Part shown: piece by piece, positions 56,105 to 64,000 of the stretch
Layout: every line of letters starts with the position of its first letter
How positions within the stretch are numbered: position 1 is the first letter of the stretch
Source of the DNA: Myxocyprinus asiaticus
Lineage: Eukaryota > Chordata > Actinopteri > Cypriniformes > Catostomidae
Direction of reading: 5' to 3'
Assembly (NCBI RefSeq): GCF_019703515.2
Contig: NC_059346.1
Location: 57,548,001 to 57,612,000 of the forward strand
Length of the DNA: 64,000 bases
Notes under the pieces: model-generated
The model's database searches: none
What the model saw: only the letters and a program-made list of their open reading frames with translations
What the model was told of the DNA's origin: nothing
Translations under genes and position numbers: made by a program

Positions 56105-58057
56105 TAAAAAATGATCGTGCCTGGTAACCAAACCCCACTGACTTCCATTTAAAATAGCATAGATGGTATCTCAGGATCAGAATGTTGTAGAGACTTCATT
56201 GTTGGCTTGTATGACTCAGAACAGCAAGCAGCCTTCTTGGTTTCACATTGGCAACTGCCTAGCAACCACATGGGCTTACCCTAGCAACCAAGTAACAAAT
56301 AAAAAATCTCTGCACCAGAACATCGTAGAGACTTCCGGGTTGACTTATTTCACTCAGGATGGCAAGGAGCCTTAATAAGTATCACCATGGTAACTGCTTA
56401 GCAACCAGATTGGGTTACCTTAGCAACCAAGTAACAAATCACATATCTCTGCACCAGAACATCGTAGAGACTTCCGGGTTGACTTATTTCACTCAAGATG
56501 GCAAGGGGCCTTGATGAGTATCACCCTGGTAGCTGCTTAGCAACCAGATTGGGTTACACTAGCAACCAAGTAACAAATCACATATCTCTGCACCAGAACA
56601 TCGTAGAGACTTCCGGGATGACTTATTTCACTCAAGATGGCAAGGGGCCTTGATGAGTATCACCCTGGTAACTGCTTAGCAACCAGATGTGGTTACCCTA
56701 GCAACCAAGTAACAAATCACATATCTCTGCACCAGAACATCGTAGAGACTTCCGGGTTGACTTATTTCACTCAGGATGGCAAGGAGCCAAGTTAAGTATC
56801 ACCTTGGTAACTGCCTAGCAACCAGATGGTGTTAGCCTAGCAACCAAGTAACAAATCACATATCTCTGCACCAGAACATTGTAGAGACTTCCGGGTTGAC
56901 TTATTTCACTCAGGATGGCAAGGAGCCATGTTAAGTATCACCTTGGTAACTGTCTAGCAACTAGATGGGGTTACCCTAGCAACCAAGTAACAAATCACAT
57001 ATCTCTGCACCAGAACATCGTAGAGACTTCTGGGTTGACTTATTTCACTCAGGATGGAAAGGAGGTTTGATAAGTATCACCCTGGTAACTGCAGAGCAAC
57101 CAGATGGGGTTACCCTAGCAACCAAGTAACAAATCACATAACTCAGCACCAGAAGTTCGTAGAGACTTCCGGGTTGACTTATTTCATTCAGGATGGCAAG
57201 GAGCCATGTTAAGTATCACCTTGATAACTGCCCAGCAACCAGATGGGGTTACCCTAGCAACCAAGTAACAAATCACATATCTCTGCACCAGAATATCGTA
57301 GAGAATTTCAGGTTGACTTATTTCACTCAGGATGGCAAGGAGCCTTGAATAATATCACCCTGGTAACTGCTTAGCAACCAGATGGGGTTACCCTAGCAAC
57401 CAAGTAACAAATCACATATCTCTGCACCAGAACATCATAGAGATTTCTGGGTTGACTTATTTCGCTCAGGATGGCAAGGAGCCATGTTAAGTATCATCCT
57501 GGTTACTGCTTAGCAACCAGATGGGGTTACCCTAGCAACGAAGAAACAAATCACATATCACTGCAACAGAACATCGTAGAGACTACCAGGTTGACTTATT
57601 TCACTCAGGATGGCAAGGAGCCTTGATAAGTATCACCCTGGTAACTGCTTAGCAATCAGATGTGGTTACCCTAGCAACCAAGTAACAAATCACATATCTC
57701 TGCACCAGAACATCATAGAGACTTCCAGGTTGACTTATTTCACTCAGGATGGTAAGGAGCCTTGAATAGTATCACTCTGGTAACTGCTTAGCAACCAGAT
57801 GGGGTTACCCTTGCAACCAAGTAATAAATCACACATATCTGCACCAGAATATCATAGAGATTTCTGGGTTGACTTATTTCACTCAGGATTGAAAGGAGGT
57901 TTGATAAGTATCACCCCGGTAACTGCATAACAACCAGATGGGGTTACCCTAGCAACCATGTAACAAATCACATATCTCTACACCAGAACATTGTAGAGAC
58001 TTCTGGTTTCATTAATTTGACTCAGGGTAGCAAGGAGCCTTTTCAGTATCACCTTGG
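56105..58057. repeat. 139-bp minisatellite, block 1
   Basis: About 14 tandem units. The start of GCACCAGAACATCGTAGAG recurs every 139 bases (56311, 56450, 56589, 56728, 56867). Each unit has GACTTATTTCACTCAGGATG, GGTAACTGCTTAGCAACCAG and GGTTACCCTAGCAACCAAG, so a ~18-bp GGTAAC...TAGCAACC submotif occurs twice per unit. The first unit (56125-56300) is a divergent leader, and the same leader opens the block at 61470. A Tc1 insertion ends the block. Confidence 0.95.
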
Positions 58058-58059
58058 TA

Positions 58060-59640
58060 CAGGTGCATCTCAATAAATTAGAATGTTGTGGAAAAGTTCA
58101 TTTATTTCAGTAGTTCAACTCAAATTGTGAAACTTGTGTATTAAATAAATTCAATGCACACAGACTGAAGTAGTTTAAGTCTTTGGTTCTTTTAATTGTG
58201 ATGATTTTAGCTCACATTTAACAAAAACCCACCAATTCACTATCTCAAAAAATTAGAATATGGTGACATGCCAATCAGCTAATCAACTCAAAACACCTGC
58301 AAAGGTTTCCTGAGCCTTCAAAATGGTCTCTCAGTTTGGTTCACTAGGCTACACAATCATGGGGAAGACTGCTGATCTGACAGTTGTCCAGAAGACAATC
58401 ATTGACACCCTTCACAAGGAGGGTAAGCCACAAACATTCATTGCCAAAGAAGCTGGCTGTTCACAGAGTGCTGTATCCAAGCATGTTAACAGAAAGTTGA
58501 GTGGAAGGAAAAAGTGTGGAAGAAAAAGATGCACAACCAACCAAGAGAACCGCAGCCTTATGATTGTCAAGCAAAATCGATTCAAGAATTTGGGTGAACT
58601 TCACAAGGAATGGACTGAGGCTGGGGTCAAGGCATCAAGAGCCACCACACACAGACATGACAAGGAATTTGGCTACAGTTGTCGTATTCCTCTTGTTAAG
58701 CCACTCCTGAACCACAGACAACGTCATAGGCGTCTTACCTGGGCTAAGGAGAAGAAGAACTAGACTGTTGCCCAGTGGTCCAAAGTCCTCTTTTCAGATG
58801 AGAGCAAGTTTTGTATTTCATTTGGAAACCAAGGTCCTAGAGTCTGGAGGAAGGGTGGAGAAGCTCATAGCCCAAGTTGCTTGAAGTCCAGTGTTAAGTT
58901 TCCACAGTCTGTGATGATTTGGGGTGCAATGTCATCTGCTGGTGTAGGTCCATTGTGTTTTTTGAAAACCAAAGTCACTGCACCCGTTTACCAAGACATT
59001 TTGGAGCACTTCATGCTTCCTTCTGCTGACCAGCTTTTTAAAGATGCTGATTTCATTTTCCAGCAGGATTTGGCACCTGCCCACACTGCCAAAAGCACCA
59101 AAAGTTGGTTAAATGACCATGGTGTTGGTGTGCTTGACTGGCCAGTAAACTCACCAGACCTGAACCCCATAGAGAATCTATGGGGTATTGTCAAGAGGAA
59201 AATGAGAAACAAGAGACCAAAAAATGCTGATGAGCTGAAGGCCACTGTCAAAGAAACCTGGGCTTCCATACCACCTCAGCAGTGCCACAAACTGATCACC
59301 TCCATGCCACGCCAAATTGAGGCAGTAATTAAAGCAAAAGGAGAACCTACCAAGTATTGAGTACATATACAGTAAATGAACATACTTTCCAGAAGGCCAA
59401 CAATTCACTAAAAATGTTTTTTTTATTGGTCTTATGATGTATTCTAATGTTTTGAAATAGTGAATTGGTGGGTTTTTGTTAAATGTGAGCCAAAATCATC
59501 ACAATTAAAAGAACCAAAGACTTAAACTACTTCAGTCTGTGTGCATTCAATTTATTTAATACACGAGTTTCACAATTTGAGTTGAAGTACTGAAATAAAT
59601 GAACTTTTCCACGACATTCTAATTTATTGAGATGCACCTG
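58060..59640 (+). mobile_element. Nearly intact Tc1 transposon in the satellite (1581 bp)
   Basis: The terminal inverted repeats start CAGGTGCATCTCAATAAATT and extend about 200 bp with few mismatches. They are flanked by TA (58058-58059, 59641-59642). Deleting the element and one TA restores a satellite GGTAACTGCCTAGCAACC. It carries a full-length transposase frame with a single stop. The long matching repeats imply recent insertion. Confidence 0.96.
58323..59360 (+). pseudogene. Tc1 transposase, single in-frame amber stop
   Basis: 345 codons, one frame, one internal TAG at 58761-58763 (after AKEKKN, where relatives have Trp). Domains: helix-turn-helix TFIAKEAGCSQSAVSKHVNR, basic linker KKCGRKRCTTN (a GRPR-like site), then the DD34E core with LFSDESKFCI, FIFQQDLAPAHTAKS and [11 protein letters not shown]; 34 residues lie between the second Asp and the Glu. 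All catalytic residues are present. The start could also be the ATG at 58359 (MGKTADLTVVQK), which fits the usual length of about 340 better. Confidence 0.95.
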
Positions 59641-60386
59641 TAACTGCCTAGCAACCAGATGGGGTTACCCTAGCAACCAAGTAACAAATCACATATCTCT
59701 GCACCAGAACATCATTGAGACTTTGGGTTGACTTATTTCACTCAGGACGGAAAGGAGGCTTGATAAGTATCACCTTGGTAACTGCCTAGCAACCAGATGG
59801 GGTTACACTAACAACCAAGTATCAAATCACATATCTCTGCACCAGAATATTGTAGAGACTTCCGGGTTGACTTATTTCACTCAGGATAGCAAGGAGCCTT
59901 GATAAGTATCACCCTGGTAACTGCTTAGCAACCAGATGGAGTTACCCTAACAACCAAGTAACAATTCATATATCTCTGCATCAGAACATCGTAGAGACTT
60001 CTGGGTTGACTTATGTCACTCAGGATGGCAAGGAGCCATGTTAAGTATCACCCTGGTAACTGCCTAGCAACCAAATGTAGTTACCCTAGCAACCAAGTAA
60101 CAAATCACATACCTCTGCACCAGAATATCATAAAGACTTCCGGGATGACTTATTTTACTCAGGATGGCAAGGATCTTTGCTAAGTATCACCTTGGTAACT
60201 GCCTAGCACCAGATGTGGTTACCCTAGCAATCATGTAACAAATCACATATCTCTGCACCAGAACATCATAGAGATTTCTGGTTTCATTCATTTGACTCAG
60301 GGTAGCAAGTAGCCTTTTCAGTATCACCTTGGTAACTGCCTAGCAACCAAATGGGGTTACCCTAGCAACCCATTTGCCATTCAGAA
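59641..60386. repeat. 139-bp minisatellite, block 1 continued
   Basis: About five further units in phase with the interrupted one, ending in GGTTACCCTAGCAACCCATT and the block tail. Confidence 0.93.
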
Positions 60387-60720
60387 AAACAAGCAAGGGG
60401 TAGGGTTGCATAGGACTTCTTGCAGCTGGCTGTCTATCTGTATGATGTTCCTTCTGTCTGTCTGACTGTAAGACCTTTAAACTTCCAACTCTTCAAACTA
60501 TTTTAAACTTTCAGAAAAGGCTTTGTCAAGCCAACATAAAGTTTGTCTTCAAACTTTACTATCTAGTTATTCTTCTTCTTCTTCTGAGCCAAAATTTAAA
60601 CAATATCTCCTCCTAGAGCTTTCAAGCTACAAAAACCAAACTCGCCACAGACCTTCAAACTGGTCTGACTCGGGTTGCTATCTCTTTTCTAACTGATCGG
60701 ACTTCCGGTATTCCTGTATC
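60387..60720. repeat. Tail of minisatellite block, first copy
   Basis: Starts AAACAAGCAAGGGGTAGGGT and includes GACTTCTTGCAGCTGGCTGT and AAGCCAACATAAAGTTTGTC. The first ~180 bp recur after the second block at 62998-63180 with few changes. Beyond that, this copy continues with CTTCTTCTTCTTCTGAGCC and further sequence that the second copy lacks. Confidence 0.85.
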
Positions 60721-60924
60721 AGACTTCCGAACAGGACTGATTTTAAATTGACTCCCAATAGAGGTGTGAAAACTTTTCCCTGTAATAACTCCTTTAGAGG
60801 ATTCAATCTACTTACTATTACTCTACCACTCATACTTTCTATCACTCCATCACTCTCTTTTCTATCTTTCCATCACTCCACTCTTTTTATTCTTTCTTTC
60901 AATCCATCATTTTATCATCCTAGC
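60721..60924. other. Pyrimidine-rich spacer
   Basis: TCCATCACTC/TTCTTTC-rich sequence between arrays. Confidence 0.5.
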
Positions 60925-61480
60925 AACTGCATACAACCTAGCAACCATTTAGTGCACCCTAGCAACCAAAACCCATTGACTGCCATTCAAAATGGCTTAG
61001 ATGGATATATCCTGATCAGAATGTCCTACAGACTTGAGAGTTGGCTTGTTTGAATTGGGTGAGCAATCAGTCTTCATGGAAACTACGTAGCCATGCCCTA
61101 GCAACCATTTAGAGCACCCTAGCAACCAAACCCTTTTGACTTCCATTCAAAAAGGCTGAGTGTGATATCTCCTGATCAGAATGTCCTACAGACATGAGAT
61201 TTGGCTTGTTTGAATTGGGTGAGCAATCAGTCTTCATGGAAACTACGTAGCCATGCCCTAGCAACCATTTAGAGCACCCTAGCAACCAAACCCTTTTGAC
61301 TTCCATTCAAAAAGGCTGAGTGTGATATCTCCTGATCAGAATGTCCTACAGACATGAGATTTGGCTTGTTTGAATTGGGTGAGCAATCAGTCTTCATGGA
61401 AACTACTGAGCCATGCCCTAGCAACCATTTAGAGCACCCTAGCAACCAATCCCCACTGACTTCCATTTAAAATCACTTAG
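60925..61480. repeat. 160-bp tandem repeat
   Basis: About 3.4 units; CCTGATCAGAATGTCCTACA begins at 61011, 61171 and 61331, a 160-bp period, and the related position in the next array is 61491. Units contain GCCCTAGCAACCATTTAGAG and GCACCCTAGCAACCAAACCC. The second and third units are nearly identical. Related to the 139-bp repeat through the leader sequence but with a different spacing. Confidence 0.93.
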
Positions 61481-62997
61481 ATGGGTATCTCAGGTTCAGA
61501 ATGTCGTAGAGACTTCATTGTTGGCTTGTATGGCTCAGAACAGCAAGTAGCCTTCTTGGTATCACACTGGCAACTGCCTAGCAACCACATGGGCTTACAC
61601 TTGCAACCTAATAACAAATCAAATATATCTGCACCAGTACATTGTAGAGACTTTCGAGTTGACTTATTTCACTCAGGATGGCAAGGAGCCTTGATAAATA
61701 TCACCCTGGTAACTGCTTAGCAACCAAATGGGGTTACCCTAGCAACCAAGTAACAAATTACATATCTTTGCACCAGAACATCATAGAGACTTCCAGGTTG
61801 ACTTATTTCACTCAGGATGGCAAGGAGCCATGATAAGTATCACCCTGGTAACTGTTTAGTAACCAGATGGGGTTACCCTAGCAACCAAGTAACAAATCAC
61901 ATATCTCTGCACCAGAACATCATAGAGACTTCCAGGTTGATTTATTTCACTCAGGTTGACAAGGAGCCTTGATGAGTATCACCCTGTTAACTGCTTAGCA
62001 AACAGATGGGTTATCCTAGCAACTAAGTAACAAATCACATATCTCTGCGCCAGAACATCATAGAGACTTCCAGGTTGACTTATTTCACTCAGGATGGCAA
62101 GGAGCCTTGATAAGTGTCACCCTGGTAACTGCTTAGCAACCAAATGGGGTTACCCTAGCAACCAAGTAACAAATCACATATCTCTGCACCAGAACATCAT
62201 AGAGACTTCCAGGTTGACTTATTTCACTCAGGATGGCAAGGAGCCTTGATAAGTATCACCCTGGTAACTGCTTAGCAACCAGATGGGGTTACCCTAGCAA
62301 CCAAGTAACAAATCACATATCTCTGCACCAGAACATCATAGAGACTTCCAGGTTGACTTATTTCACTCAGGATGGCAAGGAGCCTTGATAAGTATCACCC
62401 TGGTAACTGCTTAGCAACCAGATGGGGTTACCCTAGCAACCAAGTAACAAATCACATATCTCTGCACCAGAACATCATAGAGACTTCCAGGTTGACTTAT
62501 TTCACTCAGGATGACAAGGAGCCTTGATAAGTATCACCCTGTTAACTGCTTAGCAAACAGATGGGTTACCCTAGCAACCAAGTAACAAATCACATATCTC
62601 TGCACCAGAACATCGTGGAGACTTCCGGGTTGACTTATTTCACTCAGGATGGAAAGGAGCCTTGATAAGTATCACCCTGGTAACTGCATAGCAACCAGAT
62701 GCGGTTATCCTAGCAACCAAGTAACAAATCACATATCTCTGCACCAGAACATTGTAGAGACTTCTGGTTTTGTTCATTTGACTCAGGGTAGCAAGGAGCC
62801 TTTTGAGTATCACCTTGGTAACTGCCTAGCAACCAGATGGTGTTACCCTAGCAACCAAGTAACAAATCACATATATCTGCACCAGAACATTGTTGAGACA
62901 TCCGGGTTGACTTATTTCACTCAGGATGGCAAGGAGCCTTTTGAGTATCACCTTGGTAACTGCCTAGCAACCAAATGGGGTTACCCTAGCAAGCAGT
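61481..62997. repeat. 139-bp minisatellite, block 2
   Basis: Opens with the same divergent leader as block 1 (AGAATGTCGTAGAGACTTCA, CAGAACAGCAAGTAGCC), followed by about ten units. Those at 62040-62500 are almost identical to each other, a sign of recent local amplification. Small indels let one frame (62649-63089) read through three units, which is fortuitous. Confidence 0.94.
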
Positions 62998-63180
62998 TTG
63001 CCATTCAGAAAAACAAGCAAGGTGTAGGGTTGCATAGGACTTCTTGCAGCTGGCTGTCTCTCTATATGATGTTCCTTCTGTCTGTCTGACTGTAAGACCT
63101 TCAAACTTCCAACTCTTCCAACTATTTTAAACTTTCAGACAAGGCTTTGTCAAGCCAACATAAAGTTTGTCTTCAAATTT
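62998..63180. repeat. Tail of minisatellite block, second copy
   Basis: Matches 60387-60567 almost base for base, showing that leader, array and tail were duplicated as one higher-order unit. Confidence 0.88.
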
Positions 63181-63766
63181 TACTATCTAGTTTTCTTTGA
63201 TATCATGCATGTCATTTATTTGTTATTTTTCCTAAATCTGTTTTTCTAACTGTAGCCATTATATATTCAACTATCAGGAGTTTTGCGTTGTATTTCTATA
63301 TTACAATTGCTTAATCTTTCCTTAAGCACTCATGATCCCATTGTATTAAACTTACTTCAGACTTTTTAAAACTTTCAGTTTTTTCAGTCTATCTCTAGAC
63401 TAGACAGTCACCAAAGGATCAATTCGCCCAGTTCTTTTTATCGAACCAACGTCTCTTTTTCTATTCAAGTATACGAGTTTCACTACATGTATAACCTTGA
63501 ATAAAACTCTGTGAAGCATCCTTCACTGACAGTTTCACTGCCCCACTCTGTCTCATTAGGCTCTTGACTTCCTTGAGACTTGCCGTCTGAGGTTCTCTCA
63601 CCTCTTTATCTATTGGCTCTCTAAACCTTTCACAGCTTTCTAACCTCGTACGGTTTATTCTATTGTGCGCACATATAACCTTTCTAAGGTTGTTTTAATA
63701 CAGGTAATTCTTATAGGGTACCGTTTCTCATGGTGAGTTATCTATTTCATGTTTTTAAGCCTCGTT
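63181..63766 (-). other. Probable leader of an LTR element
   Basis: Lies downstream of the primer binding site on the minus strand. No gag-like frame is visible before the minisatellite tail begins, so the element is truncated or the coding part is lost. Confidence 0.4.
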
Positions 63767-63786
63767 GAGCCCCATATTGGGCGCCA
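63767..63786 (-). promoter_or_regulatory. Primer binding site, tRNA-Lys type
   Basis: On the minus strand the 20 bases read TGGCGCCCAATATGGGGCTC. This differs at two positions from the TGGCGCCCAACGTGGGGCTC form used by retroelements primed by tRNA-Lys(1,2). It touches the presumed LTR end (…GGATAACA on the minus strand), as expected. Confidence 0.72.
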
Positions 63787-64000
63787 TGTTATCCAGTGCG
63801 TAACCTAACACCTTTTACCTTATTTTTATTATTCTCAGGTTAGGTAAAGTCGAATCTGTCCTAAATTATAAGCATAAATTATACATACAACCTGGACAGA
63901 AGACACCTTCGTAGTTTGTTCTGGCTCACAAACTTAAAACATCAAAAAAACAAAACCTCAATAGGCAAATTACTTGTAATCAATAAAATTCTATTTATTG
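63787..64000 (-). mobile_element. Partial LTR at window edge
   Basis: The plus strand begins TGTTATCCAGTGCG, so on the minus strand the LTR ends in CA next to the primer binding site. AATAAA on the minus strand near 63995 could be its polyadenylation signal. The far end lies beyond the window. It shares no obvious sequence with the four-copy LTR family. Confidence 0.6.

Noticed and set aside
61109..61466. Two nearly identical 65-codon minus-strand frames (possible duplicated small gene)
   Set aside because: They are the same frame in consecutive 160-bp tandem units and have no independent start context or motif.
56105..62997. CRISPR array
   Set aside because: The repeat unit is 139 bp and contiguous, without unique spacers, and the context is vertebrate with Tc1 and LINE elements.
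62649..63089. 146-codon frame with repeated peptide modules (possible repeat protein)
   Set aside because: It is a read-through of the 139-bp minisatellite. The unit length is not a multiple of three, and only local indels keep this frame open; other units have stops.

Overview
The window looks like teleost, most probably cyprinid, nuclear DNA. It is AT-rich with many microsatellites and is packed with transposable elements typical of fish: Rex1/Babar-like, L2-like and L1-like LINEs, several Tc1 elements, a Ty3/Gypsy element, palindromic MITEs, a tRNA-derived SINE and minisatellites. I recognise no conserved host protein-coding gene. Nearly every protein-like reading frame is a decayed transposon protein. 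Species and chromosome cannot be told from the sequence alone.

Layout. 0.46-6.5 kb: an old L2-like LINE on the minus strand, with a Rex1 LINE (4567-6152) inserted in its esterase-type ORF1. 6.6-8.5, 17.1-19.0, 38.1-40.2 and 52.5-54.3 kb: four copies of one ~1.85-2.07 kb sequence that I interpret as a long LTR. Three have matching 4-bp flanks and one keeps a polypurine tract on its left. 9-11 kb: a second Rex1/Babar-like LINE. 11.3-14.2 kb: hAT remnants and a small LTR-like unit. 20.7-21.8 kb: a truncated Tc1. 23.3-23.8 kb: a solo LTR. 25.5-27.0 kb: a fold-back element. 27.8-34.9 kb: a nested stack with a Tc1 inside a Tc1, next to an L1-like LINE split by an L2 LINE with a 5-bp target duplication. 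40.4-41.0 kb: a non-autonomous DNA transposon. 41.2-44.8 kb: a deleted Gypsy element with an abnormal LTR/flank arrangement. 45.4-47.3 kb: two opposed L2 3' ends, one split by a Tc1. 47.6-48.0 kb: a SINE. 49.9-55.9 kb: a segment with four exon-like blocks that splice in silico into one open frame, plus MITEs and LTR copy 4. 56.1-63.2 kb: 139-bp and 160-bp tandem arrays around the motif CCTAGCAACC, split by an almost intact Tc1 (58060-59640). 63.2-64 kb: leader, tRNA-Lys-type primer binding site and start of an LTR on the minus strand, cut by the window edge.

The genes do not form a pathway; the window records successive insertions. The most unusual signals are the tandem array, where most units carry a near-consensus RFX X-box palindrome; the exon-like chain at 50.6-52.2 kb; the LTR family with a GC-rich module and a conserved splice-donor-like site; and the Gypsy locus in which the target flank reappears inside the element.
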